Shown: piece after piece, positions 1-9,421 of the stretch | Layout of the letters: each line of letters starts with the position of its first letter | How positions within the stretch are numbered: position 1 is the first letter of the stretch | Made by a program: the position numbers and the translations under genes | NCBI GenBank assembly: GCA_018292915.2 | Contig: JACVVK020000001.1 | Span: forward strand, 5,459,501 to 5,523,500 | From: Batillaria attramentaria | Lineage: Eukaryota; Mollusca; Gastropoda; Batillariidae | DNA: 64,000 nt | Direction: 5' to 3' | The notes under the pieces: generated by a model | Told to the model about the DNA's origin: nothing | Database searches by the model: none | The model's input: the letters and a program-made list of their open reading frames with translations, nothing else

Positions 1-20
1 ATCCTCCTTGTCAGGAGGAT
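1..20. repeat. Short inverted repeat at window edge
   Basis: ATCCTCC and GGAGGAT form a perfect 7-bp stem around a 6-base loop immediately before the first SINE. It may be the edge of another element cut by the window boundary. Confidence 0.35.
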
Positions 21-30
21 TGGGGTCAAT

Positions 31-138
31 GGGTAGGTGTTTGAAGGTTTAACGTCCTTTTCCACCACATACGGGTGACATCAAAGACGGGGCAACGAGA
101 CAAAGGCCGGGATGAATATTTAGCCCCAGCCGGGAATC
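31..138 (-). mobile_element. SINE-A (tRNA-derived), 3' half, split by LINE
   Basis: This is the 3' half, in antisense, of the commonest SINE of the window. The reverse-strand consensus has a tRNA-like head (A box around GGCCGAATGGTAGAGCG, B box around GAGTTCGAATCCC), a body with AAATATTTGTGCTGGC, TTGCCCCGTCTTTGAT and GGTGGAAAAGGACGTTAAAC, and a CACCCACCC tail. The head half is displaced to 4540-4613 by the LINE. The last 15 bases, CCCCAGCCGGGAATC, are one copy of the LINE target duplication. Confidence 0.9.
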
Positions 139-584
139 CTGCTGTTCAGCCAGCCAGTCAGTCCAAGTCAGCCAGTCAGTCCAAGTCAGCCAGTCAGTCC
201 AAGTCAGCCAGTCCATCAAAGTCATCATTGAACGCTGTGACCACATCCAAGGTGGTCATTGCCAGTCCCGCGGCCCAGGGTGCCAGGCCGCCGTCGGGGA
301 CCCCTGGCACCGCAAAGTCCTCGACCCAGGGCGCGGGGTCGGGACCTCAGTCCCAGCGCGCCTCCGCCCCCCGCCCCCCTGTTCCCCCCAAACCATCTGG
401 AAAGAAAAGCAAATATAAAAAACCTTGGGGTCCGCTGTCAGCTAGGACCCAGAAGGGAGACAAGGGAGTCGAGGTGACCAACCCCTTTAGTGTCCTTGAG
501 GACATGGAGGTGGTCACAATTGAGGACCGCCCTCTGCCCCCATCGCCCCTTGTGTCCCCTTCCAAGTCATCAGCCGTCACATAG
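139..584 (+). pseudogene. LINE ORF1, C-terminal remnant
   Basis: The 3' part of the nucleic-acid-binding ORF1. The open frame runs back to an ATG at 75, but that ATG and about 21 residues lie in the flanking antisense SINE, so that start is chimeric and not the real one. The remnant begins with low-complexity Ser/Gln/Lys repeats (SASQSK), continues through a Pro/Ser/Lys-rich stretch and ends with an acidic segment NPFSVLEDMEVV near the C terminus, of the kind seen at the end of I-type ORF1 proteins. No CCHC knuckle remains. The stop at 582-584 is 42 bases before ORF2, so ORF2 is not fused to it. Confidence 0.7.
149..210 (+). repeat. 18-bp tandem repeat inside LINE ORF1
   Basis: About 3.5 copies of AGTCAGCCAGTCAGTCCA encode the repeated SASQSK hexapeptide of the ORF1 remnant. 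Confidence 0.8.
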
Positions 585-626
585 CCGTCGCTGCTTTGTG
601 CGGTTTTTAATCCTACACAATTTTAA

Positions 627-3600
627 ATGGCTACAAATACTATAATACATTGGAATTGTCGAGGTTTTCGGGCTAATTTTGAAGAACTTAAAATCCTAGT
701 AAATTCTCTAAAGCCGGGTGTGGTGGCCCTTCAGGAGACCTTTCTCCAGGAGTCATCCCCCGCATCTTTCACTGGTTTTAATTTCGTCCACCAGGGGTCC
801 TCTTCGGAGAGGCCTCATGGTGGCGTTGGTATTTTAATTCGAAAGGACATTTTGTACAGTCCAGTTCCCTTAAACACCCAGTTGCAAGCTATCGCCGTCC
901 GTATTTCCCTACATAAATCTGTCACGGTGTGCAGCATTTACCTGCCGCCGTCCGAACGTGTCTCCTCGAGAGATCTTAACTCCCTTATAGATCAGCTCCC
1001 CCGCCCCTTTCTTCTGCTTGGGGATTTCAACGGTCATGCTCCACTCTGGGGCAGCGACCACTCAAACGACAGGGGTCAGGTTCTAGAGGACCTTTTTTCC
1101 TCGCTTGACCTCTGCGTCTTAAACGATGGCTCTCCAACTTACCTTCATCCTGCAACTGGTACTTCTTCAGTCCTCGATCTGTCTGTCTGCGATCCTTCCC
1201 TCGTCCTGGATTTTGAGTGGCGCGTCCACGATGACCTGTGTGGCAGCGACCACTTCCCGGTCATCCTGTCGACCGCCAGCAGCGAGGAGGACGCAACAGT
1301 GGGTCGTTGGAACCTGAAGAAGGCTAACTGGGATTTGTTTAGTGCCTCTTGCCGGTCACGTCTGACCGAGGAGGCGGTGATGTCCTCGGAGGATCCTGCC
1401 TCCGCTTTTACTAATATCTTGATTGAAGTGGCCAACGATGCCATCCCGAAAACCTCGACATTCGCTAAAGGTCCTAAAGTCCCTTGGTTTAATGAAGTGT
1501 GCAAAAAGGCGCAGAAAGATCGCAAGCGCGCACAAAGACGAGCGTTCAGATGCCCCTCCCAGGCAAACATCCTATCTTTCAAACAGTCCCGAGCGAAAGC
1601 TCGCTACATTTATAAACAGCAGCGAAGGCTGTCCTGGAGACAGTTTATTTCCAGCCTGTCCTCCAGGGCTCCTTCGCAGAAAATCTGGAAAGCTATCCGC
1701 AAAATTAAAGGCAAAGCCGATACTTCCTCTATCCGCCATCTTAGAGTGGGTGACCGGCTTGTCACCGACAAGAAAGCTGTTGCTGACTTGTTGGCGTCAA
1801 CCCTGTCGCACAACTCTTCTTCCAACCATTATTCTTCATCTTTCCAGAAACTCAAAAAAATAAAGGAATCTTCCCCTTGTCATTTTACCTCCACAAACTC
1901 TGAACCTTATAACTCTCTGTTTAGCCTAGCTGAGCTTCAGCAGGCTCTGCAGAAGAGCAATGATTCTGCTGCTGGTTTGGACACTGTCCATTATCAGCTT
2001 TTAACTCATCTTCCTGAGGAAGCTCTTTCTATCCTTCTTTCCGTCTATAACCATATTTGGACCACTGGCGTCTTTCCGCCCTCATGGCGGGAGGCGGTAG
2101 TGGTTCCTATTCCTAAACCTGGGAGGGATCATTCTGATCCGGGCAATTATCGACCTATCGCCCTGACCAGCTGTCTTTGTAAGACCATGGAGCGGCTGGT
2201 CAATGCTCGTCTTGTTTGGGTACTGGAATCTGAAGGACTCCTGTCTGACCTGCAGTGCGGGTTTAGGCAGGGCCGAAGCACCGTTGACCACCTGGTTCGC
2301 TTCGAGTCCTTCATAAGGGACGGTTTTATTAATAAACAACACACAGTAGCCATCTTCTTCGACCTCGAGAAGGCCTATGATACTACATGGAAGTATGGCA
2401 TATTGTCAGACTTGCATGACATAGGCTTCCGGGGTCGTCTACCTATTTTTATTGATCAGTTTTTATCTGGACGGTCGTTTCGAGTCCGCATCGGTTCTAC
2501 TTTATCAGACTGTCAGGAACAGGAGATGGGTGTTCCCCAGGGCAGCATTCTGTCTCCTGTTCTTTTTAGCTTAAAAATCAACAATATAGTGAAAGCTGTC
2601 ACAAAAGGCACAGATGCTTCCCTGTTCGTTGACGACTTCGCCCTTTGTGTCAAGGGCAAGTCGCTTCACCGGGTGGAGAGGCATCTGCAGCTTTGTGTAA
2701 ATAGTGTTCAAAAATGGGTTTCTGATAACGGTTTTAAGTTTTCTCCGTCCAAAACAGTATGCATGCACTTCACCAAAATCCATGGGGTCTTTCCCGAACC
2801 CGATCTTTATATTGATGGTTCCCCTATTAAAGTCGTCCAGGAGGCGAAGTTTCTCGGGCTTATTTTTGACCGTAGGCTCACATTCCTTAGTCACATCAAG
2901 CACTTGCGAGCCTCGTGTATGAAAGCACTGGACGTCCTTCGGGTCGTGGGTCACACCGACTGGGGTGGTGACCGTACCGTCCTGTTGCGATTATACCGAG
3001 CTCTTGTCCGTTCCAAGCTGGACTATGGGTGCATTGTTTATAGCTCTGCGTCCAAGTCCACTCTTAAACTTTTAAATACAGTTCACCATGAAGGTCTTCG
3101 CATTTGTCTGGGCGCCTTCAGAACATCCCCAGTCCATAGTTTGTACGCTGAGGCGGGTGAACCCTCTCTGACGCTCCGCCGCACTCGCCTCACGCTCAAC
3201 TATGTCCTGAAGCTGAAGGCCAACCCGGACAACCCTGCCTATAACTGTGTCTTCCATCCGGTTTCTGAGGACCTTTTTGCTGTTCATAAAAATGAATCTA
3301 AACCTCTGTCCCTCCGCGTCCGACCCCTTTTACAGGCGGCCGGGGTGGACATTGATTCTGTAGAACAATCCTTGTTCCCAGCTACGCCTCCTTGGACCCT
3401 TCCCACCCCTGAAGTCAGGCTGGACCTGACTGTCCATAAAAAAGACCAGACCCCTGACCCTATATACCTTCATGGTCTGCGGCAGATCCTGGCCGACTTC
3501 CCGGGCTTCCGCCAGATCTTTACTGACGGATCTAAGTCTGAGGACGGTCGTGTTGGGGCTGCTGCAGTCATGGATGGTCACGTTTTTACTTGTCGCATGC

Positions 3601-4286
3601 TAGACAATAGTTCTGTATACAGTGCCGAACTGCGAGCCATTTTACTCGCACTTCGGCACGTGTACCAGTCTACGGAGCCTAACTTTTTAATCCTATCAGA
3701 TTCATTGTCGGCTCTCCAGGCTCTGCATGGCAGAAGATTGGATCACCCACTTCTGGTGCTGATCCATGAACTGCATGCATCCTTGATTGCCGACAACAAG
3801 GACATTGTTTTTATTTGGATCCCAGGTCATGTGGGCATCCGAGGAAACAGGTGCGCTGACCGGGCTGCGAACGCTGCCCGCGATGGCCCTGTGGAGGATG
3901 AGCGCATGGCCTGTTCTGATTTTAAACCCTTAGTTTTCGAGTTTGTCCGAAGGGAGTGGCAGACCCAATGGGCTGCTCTTCCTGAGAACAAGCTTTTCAA
4001 GATTTTACCAAGCATCTGTGATAGTCTCCCTCGCTGTCGACCTAATCGGCGCGAGGAGACCGTTCTTAGTCGGCTCCACATTGGGCACACCCACATCACG
4101 CATTCCCATCTGCTGAAAGGGGAAGATCCCCCCTGGTGTGTCCCGTGTGACGAGCCTTTCACTGTTAGTCATTTTTTAATCTCTTGTTGGGATCTCGCCG
4201 AGATCCGCGAAAAACATTACTCAGCTGATTCATTGAAGGTGTTGTTCAGGGATGTCCCCCCCCTGACAACATCTTCAATTTTCTGA
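627..4286 (+). CDS. LINE ORF2: endonuclease / reverse transcriptase / RNase H
   Basis: A 1219-residue polyprotein that nicks target DNA and copies its own RNA into the nick. N-terminal AP-like endonuclease: WNCRG at residue 9, catalytic E37 in LQET, D133/N135 in GDFNGH, and GSDHF with H209. Reverse transcriptase: PIPKPGRD, NYRPIALTS, GFRQGRST, catalytic D579 in FFDLEKAYD, GVPQGSILSP, and FVDD with D669/D670. RNase H: D967 in FTDGSK, E1001 in SAELRA, D1025 in LSDS, D1078 in CADRAA, so all four acidic residues are present. A C-terminal Cys/His finger follows (CVPC...SHFLISC). The ATG at 627 gives the endonuclease its expected start. The only visible damage is at the very end: a run of eight C at 4256-4263 shifts the frame, so the last residues are replaced and the protein stops at 4286 rather than at the TAG of the adjacent frame at 4313-4315. 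It may encode active enzyme, but the copy lacks a 5' end. Confidence 0.93.
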   Translation: MATNTIIHWNCRGFRANFEELKILVNSLKPGVVALQETFLQESSPASFTGFNFVHQGSSSERPHGGVGILIRKDILYSPVPLNTQLQAIAVRISLHKSVTVCSIYLPPSERVSSRDLNSLIDQLPRPFLLLGDFNGHAPLWGSDHSNDRGQVLEDLFSSLDLCVLNDGSPTYLHPATGTSSVLDLSVCDPSLVLDFEWRVHDDLCGSDHFPVILSTASSEEDATVGRWNLKKANWDLFSASCRSRLTEEAVMSSEDPASAFTNILIEVANDAIPKTSTFAKGPKVPWFNEVCKKAQKDRKRAQRRAFRCPSQANILSFKQSRAKARYIYKQQRRLSWRQFISSLSSRAPSQKIWKAIRKIKGKADTSSIRHLRVGDRLVTDKKAVADLLASTLSHNSSSNHYSSSFQKLKKIKESSPCHFTSTNSEPYNSLFSLAELQQALQKSNDSAAGLDTVHYQLLTHLPEEALSILLSVYNHIWTTGVFPPSWREAVVVPIPKPGRDHSDPGNYRPIALTSCLCKTMERLVNARLVWVLESEGLLSDLQCGFRQGRSTVDHLVRFESFIRDGFINKQHTVAIFFDLEKAYDTTWKYGILSDLHDIGFRGRLPIFIDQFLSGRSFRVRIGSTLSDCQEQEMGVPQGSILSPVLFSLKINNIVKAVTKGTDASLFVDDFALCVKGKSLHRVERHLQLCVNSVQKWVSDNGFKFSPSKTVCMHFTKIHGVFPEPDLYIDGSPIKVVQEAKFLGLIFDRRLTFLSHIKHLRASCMKALDVLRVVGHTDWGGDRTVLLRLYRALVRSKLDYGCIVYSSASKSTLKLLNTVHHEGLRICLGAFRTSPVHSLYAEAGEPSLTLRRTRLTLNYVLKLKANPDNPAYNCVFHPVSEDLFAVHKNESKPLSLRVRPLLQAAGVDIDSVEQSLFPATPPWTLPTPEVRLDLTVHKKDQTPDPIYLHGLRQILADFPGFRQIFTDGSKSEDGRVGAAAVMDGHVFTCRMLDNSSVYSAELRAILLALRHVYQSTEPNFLILSDSLSALQALHGRRLDHPLLVLIHELHASLIADNKDIVFIWIPGHVGIRGNRCADRAANAARDGPVEDERMACSDFKPLVFEFVRREWQTQWAALPENKLFKILPSICDSLPRCRPNRREETVLSRLHIGHTHITHSHLLKGEDPPWCVPCDEPFTVSHFLISCWDLAEIREKHYSADSLKVLFRDVPPLTTSSIF

Positions 4287-4539
4287 AAGAGGCTAACCTC
4301 TTCTACAAAATATAGTCTTATTTAAATATCACTTGTATCTACACCATCTTCCCAGCTTTGAAGTCTTGAAGGATATTTTTCATTTAAACCAAACAGATTT
4401 TTAGTATATATTTACATCTTGTTTTAACGTGGAGATTTTTATGTTTTAAAGTACCTGGCAGAAAGGGACTTTTGCTAGCCACGAATTAGCCTTTGTTGCT
4501 TGCGTGGCGTTAAGCCCTAAATAACTAACTAACTAACTA

Positions 4540-4613
4540 CCCCAGCCGGGAATCGAACTCACGACCTGAGCATGGAAAGACCAACGCTCTACTGTTTGGC
4601 TATCCAAGCTCCC
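4540..4613 (-). mobile_element. SINE-A, tRNA-like head, split by LINE
   Basis: Reverse complement of the SINE head: B box (GGGAATCGAACTC), anticodon-like region, A box and terminal GAGC. It continues the fragment at 31-138, starting with the second copy of the 15-bp duplication. Confidence 0.88.
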
Positions 4614-4828
4614 TTTCTTTTTAGGGAACACTCTTCGAATCTTCATCCTCTTTGCAAATGACTCTATCGATATTAGGTAGCTGTTGAAAAAAAATTATGG
4701 GCATAACGAAATACGTCACCTGACTTTTAGCCGACAATTTGACTTTTTCTCACGATGTGTACCTCATGGCCAAAACCATACGACAGTGACCATTTCAGAT
4801 ATAATAAAATAAGCGCGCGCACACACGC

Positions 4829-4874
<46 letters not shown>

Positions 4875-5837
4875 AGCCCCGCTAAGTTCTTGGAGAGAAG
4901 AACTTCCACATACATTATGTAGACGTTTCGGAAAACGTTTGTATGCGAGAAGTGAAGTGAACTTTAGCAGCTAGGTACACGACCACAAGACGTATTTAGC
5001 CTAAGAATGGTCGACTCCTTCGTCCCAGGACTTGCTACACTCGCTCCTGCAGGGCGTGTTCGTTGTTGCGGGCTCCATTAAATCGGACGATGACCAGGGG
5101 AGATTTGTAAAGGAATTCATCGGACTAGCGGGGCGACGCCGTGTCGACAGGAACTCCCCTTAACCGTGTCCTGAAACGAGTCTTAAAGGTCTGGTGACAG
5201 AAGAGAAACGGGGTGTGAATTCAGATCCGTGTGTGTGTCTGTGTGTGTGTGTGTTGGGCTGGCTTTGCTTTTTGCCGGCGTAATTGGTTCGTTGATAAAA
5301 TCTGGATATCTGTGTGTTTGATTGCTTGGTTGGGTGTCTGCAGTTTTGTTGTTTGTTTTTGTTTGCTTGTTTTTCGTTGTTGTTTGGGGTTTTTTGTTTT
5401 GCTTTTTTGTTGTTTGCTTGGTTGATTGCCTTGTTGGTTGGTTGGTTGGTTGGTTCATTTGTTCGTTTGTTTTTGAATATACACAGTTAAAATTTCTTGG
5501 AACGTTTCAGAATCTTTAAAACAAAAATGCTCAAGAACAGCCATCAAAGCCACTCGGCAACACTGACATGTAGTGTCAAGTCCTTCTGTTCACAGTGAAT
5601 GCAGATTGCCAAGAAAACTGTAACCACTGGAGCGTGAAATTCAAAACAGTTGGCGGGGGCTTCGGCCATTCACAGAGGATTATGTGAAACTGCAAAGGCG
5701 CCGATTATCACTCAACCGGTTAGCCATATAAACGTCATGGTTGTCCAAGGTTGAAGCTATTACGGCAAATCCAGTAAAATGAATCCCTCCCTCCTCCCTT
5801 GTTTGACCGTGGTGGTGGTGTGTGGGGGGGAGGGGGG
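4614..5837. other. Non-genic; (AC)n and T/G-rich tract
   Basis: No coding or RNA gene seen. An (AC)n tract lies at about 4815-4870, a short (GT)n at 5228-5252, and a G/T-rich low-complexity stretch at 5310-5475 ending in a short (GGTT)n run. The rest is unique sequence without recognised features. Confidence 0.6.
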
Positions 5838-6100
5838 GAGCCGCGGTGGCCGAATGGTAGAGCGTTGGGCTTTCAGTGCTCGTGTCTTGAGTTCGAATCC
5901 CGTCTGGGGCCAAATATTTGTGCTGGCATTTTTCTCGCTGCCCCGTCTTTGATATCAATCTTATGTGGTGGAAAAGGTCGTTAACTCTTTGACGACGAAG
6001 CACAATTTCTAACACGCGATTTCCTATAGGAAATCGCGTGTTAGAAATTGTGCTTCGTCGTCAAAGAGTTAAACTCCCAAACACCCACCCACCCACCCGT
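5838..6100 (+). mobile_element. SINE-A, full length, tail interrupted by palindrome
   Basis: Complete SINE: A box GGCCGAATGGTAGAGCG, B box GAGTTCGAATCCCG, body with AAATATTTGTGCTGGC, then GGTGGAAAAGGTCG. At the TTAA of its GTTAAAC tail it is split by the 5981-6072 palindrome; the tail resumes as AACTCCCAAACACCCACCC. Confidence 0.9.
5981..6072. mobile_element. Perfect 92-bp palindrome, TTAA-flanked mini-element
   Basis: Base-perfect palindrome centred between 6026 and 6027, no spacer, with TTAA at both ends. The uninterrupted SINE tail has one TTAA here, so this is an 84-bp palindromic insertion plus a 4-bp TTAA duplication. Ends start CTCTTTGACGACGAAG. TTAA duplication and CYCTT ends are hallmarks of piggyBac transposition; attribution is by inference. 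It has no coding capacity. Confidence 0.85.
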
Positions 6101-6104
6101 GTGT

Positions 6105-6154
<50 letters not shown>
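6100..6154. repeat. (GT)n microsatellite after SINE tail
   Basis: GT dinucleotides directly follow the CCCA repeats of the SINE. Confidence 0.9.
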
Positions 6155-6155
<1 letters not shown>

Positions 6156-6425
6156 GTAACAATAAGTATTGAATTTCCGATATGCGTACTACAATGTATC
6201 AGCTACACTTCAGTTTGTGCGATCACTCAAGAAAATTAATTTGTAGAGAAAATGTAACAGTTAAAGTACGGTATGCCGGAGTTACACCTATGTGCTAAAT
6301 TTGTTTGAGTAGCTACCGTTGATCAGCACATTTCCTCAACCCGAAATCCGACGAAAGAAATACTAAGAAACTTGTTGTTCAAAAGTCTTAGTTTAAAAAA
6401 AAAAATAATGTATTCCCCATACTAA

Positions 6426-6673
6426 TTAACTCTTTGCCCACCAAATAAGTTTGGAATTGTGCACCAGTGGCCTGACAAAAAAAAAATCATAATTAATTTG
6501 TGTCTGCGTGGATTTAAATTTGGCTTAGTGGGAATGTTGCACTTTGATTATACTCGTGTTTGCTGCAGAAAGAGCCGTCGAGGAACCGTTAATCTTGCCT
6601 GATTTTGCATGCAGGACCAAAACCTAACGAGAGTCAGAAACGTGGGATACTCGTGCGCGGTACGGCATGTGTT
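6426..6673 (+). mobile_element. TTAA-type MITE, copy 1 (degenerate)
   Basis: Begins TTAACTCTTTGCCCACC and ends GCGCGGTACGGCATGTGTT. Its whole length aligns with the inverted copy at 16249-16496; shared blocks include GCACCAGTGGC, GGATTTAAATTTGGCTTA and GTTAATCTTGCCTGATTTT. The final TTAA is mutated here. It is non-coding and piggyBac-like by its ends. Confidence 0.75.
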
Positions 6674-6691
6674 CTCTGTCGCCCAGAAACA

Positions 6692-6849
6692 CCGAGGGAG
6701 GTTTATCGTCCTTTTCCACCACATAGGGTGATATCAAAGACGGGGCAACGATGAAAAAGCCAGCACAAATATTTGGCCCCAGCCGGGATCGAACTTGCGA
6801 CCCGAGCATTAGAAGTCCAACGCTCTATCATTCGACCACCCCGGCTCCC
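6692..6849 (-). mobile_element. SINE-A, antisense
   Basis: Body and tRNA-like head in reverse, with the 3' tail shortened. Flanked by a 10-bp duplication CCCAGAAACA (6682-6691 and 6850-6859), beside the degraded right end of the MITE at 6426-6673. Confidence 0.9.
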
Positions 6850-7230
6850 CCCAGAAACAGCAAGCAAGTTAGCAAAAATAAAAATAAAAATTAAAAATGG
6901 CTACTTCAAGCACAATTTAGTCGACGTTCGGCCATATTTCTCTAGTAATAGCTGGATCGCACGAGCACAGACCTGCTAAACTTTACAAAATCAGTCAACT
7001 TCACAGCGAGCAAATAGGACGAGCCCTTTGCGCATGCCTGAGTCTCAAGGAGGCATTATCATGTTTATGATGCAACAAACGTTACACTCTGTTGGGGCTC
7101 ACCATTCCTCTCTTCTCTCTCTGCCGTTTGAAGTGAACGCTTAGAAAAAAAAAAAAACCACATTAAATGAAGGTCTCTTTTTTCGGTCAAGCAGCTGTAG
7201 GCTACAAAATATAGCCACGGGGGACCAGAG

Positions 7231-7741
7231 CAGGGGCGCCGGAACCGGGAGGCAGGGGAAGGGGGGCAGCTGCCCCCCCCCCCCCTGTACCCAAGCAGGG
7301 GGGGGGGGCAAGAGTATCTTTTTGCCCCCCCCCCCGCCCCCCTGGAAAATCAGGTGACTATGTCAAGAGGGGGGGGGGGGGGCAAAGGCATGGTCTTGTC
7401 CCCCTACCCCCCCCCCCCCTACTGCTCTTCCTGCTGTCTCCGTCATCCCACGCAACAGAGAACTCAGTTTAGTCGTTGCATGAAATATCAAAACGACTTG
7501 GCAGAAAGTCGTCGTCTGATAATCCCCCCCTCCCCCCCTCCCCCCCCCCCCCCCCCACTTTCTTTGGGAACGGCCTTCCTTTCAGTTGCTCCCTGGTTCG
7601 TAAAGGTTTTTGCACAGCATCTGATCGCCCCCCCCCCCGCTTTTCACTTTCTCCGGGCAACGTCCTTCCTTTCACAGGCTCTGGCGTTTCCCCCCTCTGA
7701 GATTCTGTCCCCCCTCCCCCCAACATCTTCCGGCGCCCCTG
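7231..7741. mobile_element. hAT-like MITE with G/C homopolymer interior
   Basis: Perfect 14-bp terminal inverted repeats, CAGGGGCGCCGGAA and TTCCGGCGCCCCTG, with the CAG...CTG ends common in hAT elements. The interior is mostly runs of C and G with short unique segments and no coding capacity. An 8-bp target duplication is not evident, so the class is tentative. Confidence 0.5.
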
Positions 7742-9110
7742 CAGAGTATTCGCAAAATTATAGTCCGTGCGTTACTAAAAGGCACGCTTTTTATGCTGCA
7801 AGGTAAGACTATTCCCCGAGCGGGATTTTTCCTACCTACCCAGAGCGGGTGTGAATAAAGTTCTTGACTCGACTTGTCACACTTACAGGCAGGCTGTGGG
7901 GAACAACTATATACCTCAACTGAATTGTCCAGCTAAACGCTGTTACACCCAGACGTACTGAGAGGTCGGCCGAGTTTGATTCATCCTCCCCCCCCCTTTT
8001 TTTTTTTTCATGCTCAGGCTCAAGCTCAAATAAAGTATTTATTCGTTTGACTGATTGATTGACTGATTGATTGATTGAAACTAGCTGTCACCTCATGAGT
8101 TGCGAAGCCAACAGGCAATCCTTTTTCGACCACCACACCGCCGATCACAAACAGCTTCTTCAAAGTGAAGAACGCAGTGCACATCCGTTCACGGCTTACC
8201 TCCAACCCAAGTCGTACCCACTGGGTGCCGGTGCTTCGCGAAACTTAACCCCCCCAAAAAATGCTCTTTTATTTGAGTCACCGTTGTGAGAATTGTTCCT
8301 GTACTAAACGTGAGCTGATAAATAAAATAGCCTAGTGGATTAAACGCCACACAAAACTAAGTAGCATGCTTGACACTCTCGACAGATTGGGCCAGATAAC
8401 AGTTTAAACAGTTGCCTTTATACCACCTTCGAGTAGCGTGTTCAAGTGGGCTTCTAAATAATCGACGGCCAACCTTAAGACCTGTCTGAAACGGCGTTTT
8501 GGTGGATCGAGGAGAACAACGTAATTCTATGAACAGACAGCTGATTTGAAAAAGACGTTCGATTGTTAAAAAGTTGCCAGCCACTAGAGGGTGGGAGGGT
8601 GGGTGTTTGACAGACAGACACAGAGAACACTTGAAACCCGTGTATTCCTCAGCCGTCAAGCTCATAAACACTGAAAACTCGAATCATAAGTGCGAAACTG
8701 TTCAGGGAATTTCAGACTTGAAACATCAAAGGACACAGGAATGAAGCTGTTGACACTAGTGACACCAACACTTCAACTGCCACAAAATCAGCTAAAGGGA
8801 AACAGTTTTCAGTGCACAGTAGAACTGTTTTCCGGACATCAAAGACATGTCTTACGAAACTGAATTTTGCTCCTCGGTCAAATGAGATAGAACGGAATTT
8901 TAATGGACAAAGGTTTCGAAAATGAGAGGCCACAGAGGAAAAGAAAACATGTAATACAAATTCCGTTCGTGATAGCTTTTTCAGACGCCATCTGCAGTAA
9001 AAAGTTGAGGGCGCAATTTTGAGAGAGGTCCCATCTTTGTTTTGAATTTTTCAGACTGATGTAAGGAAATTCTCACATTGTTTATACGTATAGGTGCTAC
9101 AACTATCAAA
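7742..9110. other. Non-genic; SINE-C core fragment and TGAT repeats
   Basis: At 7815-7850 GCGGGATTTTTCCTACC and AGAGCGGGTGTG match the body of SINE-C (53695-54082). An AATAAAG followed by (TGAT)n at 8029-8080 looks like a retroelement 3' end. No gene is recognised in the remainder. Confidence 0.45.
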
Positions 9111-9122
9111 CCTCTCGTTTCC

Positions 9123-9172
9123 CCGTATGTGGTGGAAAAGGACGTTAAACCCCTAACCACCAAACACCCACT
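9123..9172 (+). mobile_element. SINE-A, extreme 5' truncation (50 bp)
   Basis: Only CCGTATGTGGTGGAAAAGG...CACCCACT, the 3' end of the SINE, is present. The 12-bp duplication CCTCTCGTTTCC at 9111-9122 and 9173-9184 shows a genuine truncated insertion rather than a decayed copy. Confidence 0.88.
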
Positions 9173-9184
9173 CCTCTCGTTTCC

Positions 9185-9342
9185 TGATCTACAGCGTGTT
9201 GATTAAATGATCTGCTGATTGATTGAATGATTCCGTGAAGTTTAAGATTTATGCAACAGTGTATGTTGGTACACCTGTCGCACAGTGCGTTCCATTATGA
9301 TAGCCACTTGTAGCAGTGGGCCCCGCTGCACACACACACACA

Positions 9343-9380
<38 letters not shown>

Positions 9381-9383
9381 GTG

Positions 9384-9421
<38 letters not shown>

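Larger units (their letters stand above)
139..4539 (+). mobile_element. Non-LTR retrotransposon (I/Nimb-like LINE), 5'-truncated
   Basis: The copy holds the end of ORF1, a complete-looking ORF2 at 627-4286 with endonuclease, reverse transcriptase and RNase H, and a 3' end of TAAC repeats (about 4521-4539) with no poly(A). RNase H plus a short-repeat tail fits the I superfamily, and Nimb is common in molluscs; the clade call is from memory of family features. It sits inside a SINE with an exact 15-bp duplication, CCCCAGCCGGGAATC, at 124-138 and 4540-4554, so its boundaries are certain. The 5' end is lost in ORF1, as is usual for target-primed reverse transcription. Confidence 0.92.

Noticed and set aside
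75..138. True N terminus of LINE ORF1
   Set aside because: This segment is antisense SINE; the LINE begins after the 15-bp duplication at 138.
1145..1582. Minus-strand ORFs opposite LINE ORF2
   Set aside because: Shadows of a well-supported coding frame.
5838..5990. tRNA gene suggested by A and B boxes (also in every SINE-A, -B and -C copy)
   Set aside because: The tRNA-like head is always fused to the same non-tRNA body and tail and many copies have target duplications; these are SINEs.
7354..7806. Proline- and glycine-rich coding sequence
   Set aside because: Driven by C and G homopolymers inside the MITE-like unit; no conserved motif.
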